The notes: a model not told the origin generated them from the sequence alone. A DNA stretch of 64,000 nt from Flavobacterium oncorhynchi (GCF_002217355.1 NZ_MUHA01000013.1:28565-92564), one strand, 5' to 3'. Positions 51,584-60,442 are shown, counted from the stretch's first letter. Translations and numbers: made by a program.

Positions 51584-54355
51584 ATGAAATTCAATTTAAA
51601 ATTTCTATTTATTGCATTATTTATCTGTACGATTTCAATCGCACAAAACAAAGGTACGATTTCTGGCGTTTTAACCGACAAAGAAATGAACAACGAAGCC
51701 TTGCCTTTTGCAAATGTTTTAATTAAAGGTACAAACATTAGCGTAAATACTGACGTTGACGGAAAATATTCGTTAAGCGTAAATCCAGGAAATTATATCG
51801 TTATTTATAGTTTTTTAGGATATGAATCTAAAGAAGCTCCAGTTGCAGTAAAAGCAAACGAAACTGTAGTGGTAAATCAAGCACTTTCTTCGGGAAGTTT
51901 CACTCTTAAAGATGTAGTGGTAAAATCGGCTGCAGTAAACAGACAAAAAGAAACTGCTCTTTTGCTGGAACAAAAAAATGCGGTCGACATTAAACAAGCA
52001 ATTGGTGCACAAGAACTTTCTAAAAAAGGAGTAAGTGATGTTGCAAATGCAGTTGTAAAAACCACTGGTATTACAAAACAAGAAGGAACGAATAACATTT
52101 TTGTGAGAGGTTTGGGAGACCGTTACAACTCTACAACAATGAATGGACTTCCAATTCCTTCAAACGATCCAGAAAAGAAAAACATCAACTTAGATATTTT
52201 CTCAACAGACATTATCGAGTACGTTTCTATCGACAAAGTATACAACGGAAAATTCTTTGGAGATTTCGCTGGAGGAAATGTTGATATCGTTTCAAAAGAT
52301 TACAAAGGAAACGGATTTTTCAAAATTGATTTTGAGTCTAAAGTTAATACAAATGCTCTTGGAGAAAACAATTTTAATTTGCAAAAAGGACCAAACGCTT
52401 TTGGATTCAGTAAAGCTGAAATTCCAAACAATCCTTTAACGCAATACAATTACGGTACTTTGCAATTCGACAAAAAAACACCAATTGGAGGTTCTTTCGG
52501 AATTTCGGGTGGTGATTCTTACAATGTTGGTGAAGCTGGAAAAATCAACATTTTTGGAACTGCATCTTTCACAAATGAATATGCTTCAAGAACACAAGGT
52601 ATTGCAAGAGGAAGCGTTAATGCGGCAGGTGTTGCCGGAAAAGACCTAGATTACAACTATCTTTCATACAACACCAATACTACTGGAATGTTTAATGTTG
52701 GTTACAAAATCAACAACAGAAACAAAATCAACTTCAATAGTTTATATATCAATACCTCTTCACAAAAAAAAGAAGAATCTAGAGGATATATTGTTGACTT
52801 AGCAAACGAAGGAAACGGTTACATCCGAAGAAATGAATATGAGAAATCAGCTTTATGGGTAAACCAATTGTTGGGAGAACATAAATTGAGCGAAAGAAGT
52901 ACTCTTAACTGGGGCGGTTCTTTTAATACTGTAAAACAAGACATCCCAGACAGAACATACAATACAATGAACCTTGTTGAAGGCGGTTATGTAATTAACT
53001 CTCAATCTGCTCCAAATAACCACCGTTATTTCCAAACTTTAAAAGAAAATGAATTGGCAGCAAATTTATCTGTAAACTACAAATTCAGCAAAAATGATGA
53101 TGGAGATTATAGAGGAAAATTTACGGCAGGTTACAACGGAAGATTCAAAAATAGAGATTTCGAAGCAACTCAATTCAACTTTAAAACTACAACATTCCCT
53201 GTTTCACACACAGGTGACATCGTAGATCCTAACAACCTGGATTTATTCTATAACCAACAAAATCTAGACAACAACTTCTTTACGATTTCAACTTTCCGTG
53301 GAGGACCAGAAGTTCCAAATGCACTTGACCCACAAACATACAGTGGAGATTTGACTATCAATGGCGGTTATTTAAATACTGAATACAAATTCAACAAATT
53401 AACTGCAGTTTTAGGATTAAGAGCTGAAGTTATTACACAAAATGTTGACTGGAGTACACAGTTGGATCCTGCCGGAGGAAGCGATAAATTAGAAAAAACA
53501 GCTTTCTTACCAAGTTTGGTATTAAAATACGAACTTAACGAAAAACAAAATTTACGTTTTGGATTCAGTAAAACTTATACGCTTCCACAATTCAAGGAAA
53601 GATCTCCTTTTATCTATGAGGAGTTTTTACAAGCAAAAATTGGTAACCCATTTTTATACGCTTCAGATGATTACAACTTTGACTTAAAATGGGAAATTTT
53701 CCCAAACAGCGACGAAGTTCTTTCTGTAACAGGTTTTGGAAAATACATCTTAAACCCAATCAACGAAGTGGTTATCAACTCTTCTACAAATGATATCTCT
53801 TACGTAAACTCTGGAGATTATGGTTATGTAGCAGGTGCTGAATTAGAATACAAGAAAACACTTTTTAATTTTGACAGTGAAAACACTAAAAAATTAACCG
53901 GAGGAATCAACGTATCATATTTGTATAGCAAACAAGAATTAAACAACGAAAAAGTTCAAGAAGAAACACAAGGAACTCGTCCAACCACTTTTACCAACAC
54001 TACTGGTAAATTTACAGGAGCTTCTCCTTTGTTACTAAATGCTGACTTATCTTTCTTCAATGAATGGAATGACAAAAAAAGCAACTTAACTACAACTTTA
54101 GCTTATACATATTTCTCTGACCGCGTTAATGCAATTGGTACTTTAGAAAAAGGAGATTTGGTTGACAAAGCTGTTGGTTCATTAGACTTCATTGCAAAAT
54201 CAAAACTAAACAAAAACTACAGCCTTGGTTTCTTAGTAAAAAACATACTTGATCCAACTGTAAACAGAGTTCAGGAAAACAAATCAGGTGATGTAAGTGT
54301 TTTGAGCTACAAAAAAGGATTAAACTTAAGCTTACAATTTAGCTACGAGTTCTAA
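51584..54355 (+). CDS. TonB-dependent receptor
   Basis: A 923-residue outer-membrane receptor: signal peptide (ending ISIAQ), a carboxypeptidase-regulatory-like domain (KGTISGVLTDKEMNNEALPF, about 22-105), a plug with VKTTGITKQEGTNNIFVRGLGDRYNSTTMNG, and a barrel of about 700 residues ending LQFSYEF. It belongs to the larger, non-SusC receptor type, and I see no SusD partner. Together with the downstream beta-helix lipoprotein and a Pho-like box, it may take up a phosphorus-containing compound. That ligand is inference only. Confidence 0.92.
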   Translation: MKFNLKFLFIALFICTISIAQNKGTISGVLTDKEMNNEALPFANVLIKGTNISVNTDVDGKYSLSVNPGNYIVIYSFLGYESKEAPVAVKANETVVVNQALSSGSFTLKDVVVKSAAVNRQKETALLLEQKNAVDIKQAIGAQELSKKGVSDVANAVVKTTGITKQEGTNNIFVRGLGDRYNSTTMNGLPIPSNDPEKKNINLDIFSTDIIEYVSIDKVYNGKFFGDFAGGNVDIVSKDYKGNGFFKIDFESKVNTNALGENNFNLQKGPNAFGFSKAEIPNNPLTQYNYGTLQFDKKTPIGGSFGISGGDSYNVGEAGKINIFGTASFTNEYASRTQGIARGSVNAAGVAGKDLDYNYLSYNTNTTGMFNVGYKINNRNKINFNSLYINTSSQKKEESRGYIVDLANEGNGYIRRNEYEKSALWVNQLLGEHKLSERSTLNWGGSFNTVKQDIPDRTYNTMNLVEGGYVINSQSAPNNHRYFQTLKENELAANLSVNYKFSKNDDGDYRGKFTAGYNGRFKNRDFEATQFNFKTTTFPVSHTGDIVDPNNLDLFYNQQNLDNNFFTISTFRGGPEVPNALDPQTYSGDLTINGGYLNTEYKFNKLTAVLGLRAEVITQNVDWSTQLDPAGGSDKLEKTAFLPSLVLKYELNEKQNLRFGFSKTYTLPQFKERSPFIYEEFLQAKIGNPFLYASDDYNFDLKWEIFPNSDEVLSVTGFGKYILNPINEVVINSSTNDISYVNSGDYGYVAGAELEYKKTLFNFDSENTKKLTGGINVSYLYSKQELNNEKVQEETQGTRPTTFTNTTGKFTGASPLLLNADLSFFNEWNDKKSNLTTTLAYTYFSDRVNAIGTLEKGDLVDKAVGSLDFIAKSKLNKNYSLGFLVKNILDPTVNRVQENKSGDVSVLSYKKGLNLSLQFSYEF

Positions 54356-54380
54356 GCCTTAAAAGATATTTGAATTAGTA

Positions 54381-54412
54381 AAAAAAGACAGCTCAAACAG
54401 CTGTCTTTTTTT
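54381..54412. terminator. bidirectional terminator after the TonB receptor
   Basis: Perfect stem AAAAGACAGCT (54383-54393) with AGCTGTCTTTT (54399-54409), CAAAC loop, A and T tracts on both sides. Confidence 0.93.
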
Positions 54413-54490
54413 ATGCCCTTTTAACCCAAAATATTCCCTTAACAAGTTAACATTGACTTAATATAGAAGAGCCTTTTTATTAAACTAACA

Positions 54491-54535
54491 ATTACAGTAG
54501 CTTAACATCTACGAAGGATTTCTAACCCATCTTTG
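54491..54535 (+). promoter_or_regulatory. Pho-box-like phased repeats upstream of the beta-helix lipoprotein
   Basis: ATTACA-N5-TTAACA-N5-GAAGGA (54491-54518; the third unit is weak), then 13 bp to TTTG at 54532-54535. Extra TTAACA copies lie further upstream near 54440-54455. Confidence 0.6.
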
Positions 54536-54576
54536 CAACAGAAATTAAACACACAAAAAAAATTATTAAAACGATT

Positions 54577-55755
54577 ATGAAAAAATCAATTTTAAATTTC
54601 GTTACAGTTTTTGCTTTATCAGGAGTTTTGCTTACAAGCTGTTCTTCTAATGATGATGAAAAAAAACCAACTTCTTCGTTTACGGCGGATCCTGCTAACT
54701 TTCAAGGAAAAATCACTGATGGCGAAGTAATTCTTGATGCTACTAAAACGTACAAATTAACTGGAGCTATTAAAGTAGAAAATGGTGCTACTTTGACAAT
54801 TCCTGCAGGAACAGTAATTGAAGGAACAGGCGGAACTTCATCTTATATCTCTGTTGCACAAGGTGCAAAAATTAACGTAAACGGTACTGCTGATAAACCA
54901 GTTGTAATGACTGCTTCAGTTAAAGCTGCTGGTAAATGGGGTGGTTTAGTAATTTGTGGAAAAGCACCTATCAACCGTGACAATGGTAAAACTCCTACTG
55001 CAACATCTGAGGTTGCTGATTTAACTTATGGTGGAACTGTTGCTAATGATAATTCAGGTTCTATTAAATATCTAAGAATTGAGTACGCTGGTGCTGCTTT
55101 CAATACTGAAAAAGAATTCAACGGACTTTCATTCTTCGGAGTTGGTTCAGGTACGATTGTTGAAAATGTACAAGCTTATTACGGAGCTGACGACGGATTT
55201 GAATTCTTCGGAGGAACTGTAAATACAAAAAACTTAATCTCTATCGGTAACGAGGATGACCAATTTGACTGGACTGAAGGTTGGAGTGGAACAAACGAAA
55301 ACTGGTATGGTAAATTAGATTTCGGAAAAGGAAACAGAGGAATTGAAGCAGATAACTTCGAATTTGGATATGCATTTGCTCCAATCTCTAACCCATCAAT
55401 CACAAACTTAACTCTTGTTGGACCTGGAAGTACTGCATCTACAGCAAACTTTCAAGAAAACCAAGCTATCAAATTAAGAAGAGGAACTAAAGCTAAAATC
55501 TCTAACGTAGTAGTTAGTGCTTGGGCAACTGGTGTTGATGTTGAAAATGATGAAACTATCGCTTTCGTTGGTACAGATTTAAAAGTATCAAACATATTAT
55601 TCCTTGCTGATGTACCAACAAAAACTAAAGGAAAGAAAACAGATGGAACTTCTGCTAGCGTTACTGGTGTAATTACTGAATCAGCAACTGCAACTGGAGC
55701 TGGAAACGGTATTGCTAAACCAACATGGGCTGCTGGATGGTCAGTAGGTTTCTAA
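54577..55755 (+). CDS. beta-helix lipoprotein, putative surface protein
   Basis: A 392-residue lipoprotein with lipobox LTSC at about 19-22 followed by SSNDDE, an acidic run of the kind that signals surface export of lipoproteins in Bacteroidota. The mature part looks like a right-handed beta-helix: short turns such as GAIKVENGATLTIPAGTVIEG and ISVAQGAKINVNGTADKPVVM, then WGGLVICGKAPINR. Function unknown. Its Pho-like upstream box and its place after the TonB receptor suggest that the two work together at the surface in phosphate limitation. It has its own promoter and terminator. Confidence 0.82.
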   Translation: MKKSILNFVTVFALSGVLLTSCSSNDDEKKPTSSFTADPANFQGKITDGEVILDATKTYKLTGAIKVENGATLTIPAGTVIEGTGGTSSYISVAQGAKINVNGTADKPVVMTASVKAAGKWGGLVICGKAPINRDNGKTPTATSEVADLTYGGTVANDNSGSIKYLRIEYAGAAFNTEKEFNGLSFFGVGSGTIVENVQAYYGADDGFEFFGGTVNTKNLISIGNEDDQFDWTEGWSGTNENWYGKLDFGKGNRGIEADNFEFGYAFAPISNPSITNLTLVGPGSTASTANFQENQAIKLRRGTKAKISNVVVSAWATGVDVENDETIAFVGTDLKVSNILFLADVPTKTKGKKTDGTSASVTGVITESATATGAGNGIAKPTWAAGWSVGF

Positions 55756-55779
55756 TCAATTAAAACATAAAATGTTAAA

Positions 55780-55812
55780 AACATCCTAATAATTTAGGAT
55801 GTTTTTTTTTGG
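55780..55812 (+). terminator. terminator after the beta-helix lipoprotein
   Basis: Stem AACATCCTAA with TTAGGATGTT (55780-55803), small AT loop, then ten T. Confidence 0.9.
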
Positions 55813-55861
55813 CTTAGTTTTTGTAATTTTTTTTGTATATTTACTCATCCAAATAAATGCG

Positions 55862-56200
55862 ATGGCAAAAAACTACTTTTATATTATTTTTTTATTGGCT
55901 TTTTTCTTTACTGTAAGTGTTTCAGCACAAGACAGTAAGCAATTACCAAAAACTCAAGAGTCCGTAGGAATTGAGGGTCTCAGCTTGTACCCTAACCCAG
56001 TGGTCAATGGAAAAGTATATATTACCTCAAAAAATGATTTAGAAAAAGAAATCATCATTTTTGACATCTTAGGAAAAAGAGTATTACAAGTGCATCTAAG
56101 CTCAAAAGAACTAAACGTTTCAGATCTTGTTCCCGGCGTTTACATTATAAAAATAAGCGAGCAAAATGCTACGGCAACCCGAAAGCTCATTATTCGATAA
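55862..56200 (+). CDS. minimal type IX secretion-sorting-domain protein
   Basis: A 112-residue protein from the ATG at 55862 (signal peptide MAKNYFYIIFLLAFFFTVSV, cleaved after SAQ); the upstream ATG at 55799 overlaps the terminator and is unlikely. After a linker of about 15 residues the whole mature chain is one T9SS type A sorting domain: LSLYPNPVVNGKVYI, DILGKRVLQ, LVPGVYIIKI and TRKLIIR. There is thus no cargo domain. It could be exported by the T9SS as a free sorting domain, compete for or calibrate the sorting machinery, or be the remnant of a larger protein. Confidence 0.85.
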   Translation: MAKNYFYIIFLLAFFFTVSVSAQDSKQLPKTQESVGIEGLSLYPNPVVNGKVYITSKNDLEKEIIIFDILGKRVLQVHLSSKELNVSDLVPGVYIIKISEQNATATRKLIIR

Positions 56201-56208
56201 AACACAAA

Positions 56209-56233
56209 AAAAGCTCCATCAGGAGCTTTTTTT
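56209..56233 (+). terminator. terminator after the T9SS-domain gene
   Basis: Perfect stem AAAAGCTCC (56209-56217) with GGAGCTTTT (56222-56230), ATCA loop, T run. Confidence 0.93.
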
Positions 56234-56239
56234 AGTTTA

Positions 56240-56323
56240 CAGTGTTGCTTTTTAGTATTCAATCTCATTATAGCTTACGAAATTTGATACTTAAGAATAC
56301 TGAAACTAAAAAAGGCAACACTG
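56240..56323. repeat. imperfect long inverted repeat upstream of the LuxE-like gene
   Basis: CAGTGTTGC-TTTTTAGTATTC (56240-56260) is nearly complementary to the segment 56295-56323 (gaatac, tgaa, actaaaaaaggcaacactg). It lies just before the -7 element of the next gene and could be a repeat or a regulatory hairpin. Confidence 0.5.
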
Positions 56324-56339
56324 AACGCTAAAAAATAAA

Positions 56340-56347
56340 TATCTTTG
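56340..56347 (+). promoter_or_regulatory. -7 element of the LuxE-like gene
   Basis: TATCTTTG, an exact match, only 13 bp before the TTG start codon; the transcript would have a leader of a few bases. Confidence 0.55.
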
Positions 56348-56360
56348 CACAAAAAAAGTT

Positions 56361-57341
56361 TTGATTACAGCCAGCGATATATTTACGATTTCCAGCCATA
56401 AGCAATTTGAAAAAACAGCACTAAAAGTGTTTCGCTTTCAATATGAGAACAATCTAGTATATCGTGATTTTTGCGATTTCCTTAAAACAAATGTGCAGCA
56501 GGTAAAAACATTGGCACAAATTCCATTTTTACCTATTCAGTTTTTTAAAAGCCATGACGTAGTATCAAACACCAATCCTGCCCAAGTTACTTTTACCAGC
56601 AGCGGCACGACCGGAATGATTACAAGCAGGCATTTGGTAACCAATGTTTCTCTTTACGAAGAAAGTTACCGAAAAGGATTTTCTCAATTCTACGGCAATA
56701 TCGAAGACTATGTTGTTTTAGCCCTTTTACCGTCCTATTTAGAGCGTGAGGGATCTTCACTTATTTACATGGTCGAAGACTTAATAAAACTATCTAATCA
56801 GCCTGAAAGTGGGTTTTATTTACACAATCACGACGACTTAATTAAAAAACTGACTGAACTTGACGAATCGGGTCAAAACGTAATTTTAATTGGCGTTACG
56901 TATGCTTTGTTAGATTTAATCGAAAAACACCAATTCAACCTTCAAAATACCATTATTATGGAAACTGGAGGAATGAAAGGAAAACGCAAAGAAATGATAC
57001 GTGAAGAACTCCACGAACAACTTTGCAAAGGATTTGGTGTAAATGCAATTCATTCAGAATACGGAATGACAGAACTTTTAGCGCAAGCTTATTCTTTAGG
57101 CGAAGGTGTATTTGAATGTCCTTCTTGGATGCATATTTTAGTTCGTGATCCAGAAGATGCTTTAACCTATATAAAAGATGGAAAAACCGGCGGAATCAAC
57201 GTTATTGATTTAGCCAATATAAATTCCTGTTCATTTATTGCCACCCAGGATTTAGGCAAAAAAAATCCCAACAACTCTTTCGAGGTATTGGGACGTTTTG
57301 ATAATTCTGACATTCGTGGGTGTAATTTGATGGTGTTATAG
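56361..57341 (+). CDS. LuxE-like acyl-protein synthetase/acyltransferase
   Basis: A 326-residue protein of the LuxE/PaaK adenylate-forming type, which activates a carboxylic acid with ATP: VTFTSSGTTGMITSRHLV near residue 74 is the P-loop-like STSGTTG signature, VILIGVTYALLDLIEK and METGGMKGKRKEMIREEL follow, and SEYGMTELLAQAY is the adenylation motif. The acid is unknown. No ATG is available close to the conserved N-terminus; translation seems to start at TTG 56361. Its stop codon touches the octamer repeat shared with the convergent tyrS gene. Confidence 0.85.
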   Translation: MITASDIFTISSHKQFEKTALKVFRFQYENNLVYRDFCDFLKTNVQQVKTLAQIPFLPIQFFKSHDVVSNTNPAQVTFTSSGTTGMITSRHLVTNVSLYEESYRKGFSQFYGNIEDYVVLALLPSYLEREGSSLIYMVEDLIKLSNQPESGFYLHNHDDLIKKLTELDESGQNVILIGVTYALLDLIEKHQFNLQNTIIMETGGMKGKRKEMIREELHEQLCKGFGVNAIHSEYGMTELLAQAYSLGEGVFECPSWMHILVRDPEDALTYIKDGKTGGINVIDLANINSCSFIATQDLGKKNPNNSFEVLGRFDNSDIRGCNLMVL

Positions 57342-57415
57342 TTTAATCGTTGATTTGTCAAATCGTTTAATCGGCTCAACGCTCGATTAAACAATTACCC
57401 GATTAAACAGTTAAA
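57342..57415. repeat. 8-bp-period array (TTTAATCG / CGATTAAA) between convergent genes
   Basis: On the plus strand tttaatcg, ttgatttg, tcaaatcg, tttaatcg, gctcaacg, two bases, then the inverse cgattaaa, caattacc, cgattaaa, cagttaaa. The two halves form the hairpin GTTTAATCG/CGATTAAAC. The first unit starts right after the LuxE-like stop codon and the last unit contains the tyrS stop codon (57411-57413). Confidence 0.8.
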
Positions 57416-58706
57416 CAACACGAATCACAAAATAGTTTTTCTTTCCGCTTTGTAATAACACAAATTGATTGTTAATCAAATCATTTGCAGTTAATACAAA
57501 ATCTTCTTTTATTTTTTCTCTGTTTACAGAAATAGAGTTAGCAGTCAACGCGCGTCTAGCTTCTCCGTTTGATTTAAAGAAACCCGTTTTCTCGTTTAAA
57601 ACCGTTACAATATCTAATCCGTTTTCTAAATCAGCCTTTGCAATTTCAGCTTGCGGAACTCCATCAAAAACTTCTAAGAAAGTCACTTCATCTAATTTTT
57701 TCAAATCATCAGCAGTAGAATTTCCAAACAAGATATTCGAAGCCTGAATCGCTTTTTCTAATTCTTCTTTACTATGAACAAAAATCGTAATTTCTTCAGC
57801 CAATTTCTTTTGTAAGATTCTTAAATGCGGTGCTGTTTGATGCTCAGCAATTAAAGACTCAATAGTTTCTTTGTCCAAGAATGTAAAGATTTTAATGTAT
57901 TTCTCTGCATCAACATCTGTTGAATTTACCCAAAATTGGTAAAACTTGTACACAGAAGTTTTATCAGCATCCAGCCAAACATTTCCACCTTCAGATTTTC
58001 CAAATTTAGACCCGTCTGCTTTTGTAATCAAAGGCGTTGTCAAAGCAAAAGCCTTTGCTCCTTCTCCACCCATTCTACGCACTAATTCTGTACCTGTAGT
58101 AATATTTCCCCATTGGTCAGAACCTCCCATTTGCAAAATACAATTATTGTTTTTATACAAATGATAAAAGTCGTACCCTTGAATTAATTGATATGTAAAT
58201 TCCGTAAAAGACATTCCTTCACCTTCTCCGCTAAATCTTTTTTTAACAGAATCCTTCGCCATCATATAATTTACTGTGATACGTTTTCCAACTTCACGAG
58301 CAAAATCAATAAACGAGAATTCTTTCATCCAGTCATAGTTATTTACCATTACTGGAGCATTTGCTTCTTTTGAATTAAAGTCTAGGAAACGAGACAGAAC
58401 ACTTTTAATTCCGGCAACGTTTTTAGCCAAAGCTTCTTCGTTCAACAAATTTCTTTCGTCAGATTTTCCAGAAGGATCACCAATCATTCCAGTCGCGCCG
58501 CCCACAAGAGCGATTGGCTGATGACCAAAATTCTTTAAATGAACCAATAAAATAATCTGAACCATACTGCCAATATGCAGCGAATCTGCTGTTGGATCAA
58601 AACCAATATATGCCGAAGTTACCTCTTTTAGCAATTGTTCTTCCGTTCCTGGCATGCTATCATGGTACAAACCGCGCCACTTTAATTCTTCAACTAGATT
58701 CTTCAT
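57411..58706 (-). CDS. tyrS: tyrosyl-tRNA synthetase
   Basis: Charges tRNA-Tyr. From the ATG at 58706 ([20 protein letters not shown]) the protein has 431 residues; the upstream ATG would add 16 residues that overlap the promoter. Class I signatures: [12 protein letters not shown] (HIGH region), [31 protein letters not shown] and [13 protein letters not shown] (KMSKS region, here KFGKS), followed by a C-terminal S4-type RNA-binding domain ([20 protein letters not shown]). This is the TyrS1-like eubacterial type. Single gene. Confidence 0.97.
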   Translation of the reverse strand: MKNLVEELKWRGLYHDSMPGTEEQLLKEVTSAYIGFDPTADSLHIGSMVQIILLVHLKNFGHQPIALVGGATGMIGDPSGKSDERNLLNEEALAKNVAGIKSVLSRFLDFNSKEANAPVMVNNYDWMKEFSFIDFAREVGKRITVNYMMAKDSVKKRFSGEGEGMSFTEFTYQLIQGYDFYHLYKNNNCILQMGGSDQWGNITTGTELVRRMGGEGAKAFALTTPLITKADGSKFGKSEGGNVWLDADKTSVYKFYQFWVNSTDVDAEKYIKIFTFLDKETIESLIAEHQTAPHLRILQKKLAEEITIFVHSKEELEKAIQASNILFGNSTADDLKKLDEVTFLEVFDGVPQAEIAKADLENGLDIVTVLNEKTGFFKSNGEARRALTANSISVNREKIKEDFVLTANDLINNQFVLLQSGKKNYFVIRVV

Positions 58707-58723
58707 TTTTAAAATATTTTGCG

Positions 58724-58754
58724 CAAATATAATCAATGGTAATGGCAATGGCAA
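58724..58754 (-). promoter_or_regulatory. promoter of tyrS
   Basis: On the minus strand, TTG (58754-58752), 20-bp spacer, TATATTTG (58731-58724), 17 bp before the ATG at 58706. The -7 match is exact. Confidence 0.6.
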
Positions 58755-58762
58755 AAACTTAT

Positions 58763-58932
58763 GCCACTAAGGCGTTAAGGCACAAATATTATTTTAAAAA
58801 AATCAAAACTTTGCGCATTAGCGCCTTTGTGACAAAAACCAAAAAACCTTTGCAACTTTGTTCCTCTGCAACTTTGAACCTTTGCAAAAAACCTTTGCAA
58901 CTTTGTCTCTCTGCTTCTTTGCACCTTTCCAA
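58763..58932. repeat. 8-bp-period arrays CTTTGNNN and NNNCTAAG-like
   Basis: At 58848-58932 ten octamers follow each other with one 5-bp insertion: cttTGcaa, ctttgttc, ctctgcaa, ctttgaac, ctttgcaa, then ctttgcaa, ctttgtct, ctctgctt, ctttgcac, ctttccaa. Before them, gccactaaggcgttaaggca (58763-58782) is inverted relative to ttgcgcattagcgcctttgtg (58811-58831), again with 8-bp steps. The block separates tyrS and the epimerase gene. Confidence 0.85.
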
Positions 58933-58952
58933 CAAAAACTTATATTTACAAA

Positions 58953-59954
58953 ATGGTATTAGTAACTGGCGGAACAGGTTTAGTAGGCTCACATTTATTG
59001 CTTCATTTAATCGAAAATGGAGAAAACGTTCGGGCAATTTACAGAACCAAAAATAACATTCAAAAAGCAAAATCAGTTTTTGAACTTTACAAGAAAGAAG
59101 CTTTATTTGAAAAAATAGAATGGCTTGAAGCCGATATCTTAGACGTTCCTTCTTTAGAAACTGCCTTTATTAATGTTGATTACGTTTACCACTGCGCCGC
59201 TTTAATTTCATTCGACCCAAAAGATGAAGAAGCACTTCGAAAAATAAACATCGAAGGAACTGCTAATATGGTTAATTTTTCGATTGCATTAGGTGTAAAG
59301 AAATTTTGCTTTGTAAGTTCTATTGCCGCACTTGGCGATTTGGCATCGCACGAAACTTACATTACTGAAGAAACAGACTGGAATCCCGAAAAACCACACA
59401 GCGATTATGCTATTTCTAAATACGGTTCTGAAATGGAAGTATGGCGCGCTCATCAAGAAGGTTTAGATGTTATAATTGTAAATCCCGGCGTAATTTTAGG
59501 ACCAATTCCGAAAACAAAAAACAAACAGCAGGGAAGCGCTGAATTGTATTTAAAAGTTGCCAACGGTCTTTCGTTTTACACTCTTGGAAGTACTGGTTTT
59601 ATTACCGTTGATGATGTTGTAAAAATTTCTAGCCAATTAATGCATAGTGAAATTAAAAATGAGCGTTTTACTTTAATTGCCGACAATATTGTTTTTAAAG
59701 ATATTCTTGATACAATTGCCGAGGTTTTAAAAGTAAAAAAACCAAGCCGTCATGCAAAACCTTTATTTATGAATTTCCTATGGATGGCTGACGGAATATT
59801 TTCAACTTTATTTTTTCAAAAAAGACGCCTTACAAAAGCAACTGCAAAAGCTTCTTATTCTAAAAATCTGTATTCAAATGAAAAAATAAAAACCGCTCTA
59901 GGAACGGTTTTTACAGATGTACATCAATATGTTAAAGATATTTCTAAATTATAG
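58953..59954 (+). CDS. NAD-dependent epimerase/dehydratase (extended SDR)
   Basis: A 333-residue extended short-chain dehydrogenase: N-terminal Rossmann motif VTGGTGLVGSHLL, DVDYVYHCAALIS-type NAD contact, catalytic Ser in FVSSIAALG and the YxxxK pair in SDYAISKYGSE, and NPGVILGP at the substrate site. It most resembles NAD-dependent sugar epimerases or dihydroflavonol-reductase-like enzymes; the substrate is unknown. It converges with the DUF4296 gene, with only 2 bp between the stop codons. Confidence 0.9.
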   Translation: MVLVTGGTGLVGSHLLLHLIENGENVRAIYRTKNNIQKAKSVFELYKKEALFEKIEWLEADILDVPSLETAFINVDYVYHCAALISFDPKDEEALRKINIEGTANMVNFSIALGVKKFCFVSSIAALGDLASHETYITEETDWNPEKPHSDYAISKYGSEMEVWRAHQEGLDVIIVNPGVILGPIPKTKNKQQGSAELYLKVANGLSFYTLGSTGFITVDDVVKISSQLMHSEIKNERFTLIADNIVFKDILDTIAEVLKVKKPSRHAKPLFMNFLWMADGIFSTLFFQKRRLTKATAKASYSKNLYSNEKIKTALGTVFTDVHQYVKDISKL

Positions 59955-59956
59955 AA

Positions 59957-60433
59957 TTATTTTTTTGGCTGCGGTTTCATTTGTCGTCTTATAGAATCAA
60001 GATTTATTTGACTCTTTGTCTTTTTAATCGAATCTTTCGGCTTTTCTTTATCCTTAAGATTCACCGCTTTCATCGCCTTTTTCTCTTCAATTTTAACGAT
60101 CGAATCTGTGTCTCTTTGATTTTTTGCTAATCGTTTTCCAACCTCATCAAACATCTCTTTGTAGTTCTCATAATCTGCAGCATAATACATATTATTTTGA
60201 GCAAATTGAAGACTATCTACTTTGTATTTCTTTAAAATAAACTTCGTTGGATTTGTTTCTGTAGAATCTAACGAAATTGGATTTTGATATTTCATTGCTT
60301 CTAGAAGAGACAAATCATACATAATATCAATCATTTTATCTTTCTCAATAAGTTTAGCGGGCTGTTTCACAACCTCTCTTTTACAACTTACAGAAAGAAA
60401 TATAACTAATACTATTACAAAACAATTTTTCAT
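59957..60433 (-). CDS. DUF4296 lipoprotein
   Basis: A 158-residue predicted lipoprotein (lipobox SVSC at about 14-17). The DUF4296 domain (IEKDKMIDIMYDLSLLEAMK ... FILKKYKVDSLQFAQNNMYYAADYENYKEMF) is followed by a long basic, coiled tail rich in Lys, Asp and Pro. Function unknown. It follows pyrC by 9 bp and belongs to a GT-pyrC-DUF4296 operon that I associate with Flavobacteriia. Confidence 0.88.
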   Translation of the reverse strand: MKNCFVIVLVIFLSVSCKREVVKQPAKLIEKDKMIDIMYDLSLLEAMKYQNPISLDSTETNPTKFILKKYKVDSLQFAQNNMYYAADYENYKEMFDEVGKRLAKNQRDTDSIVKIEEKKAMKAVNLKDKEKPKDSIKKTKSQINLDSIRRQMKPQPKK

Positions 60434-60442
60434 TTCGCTTTT

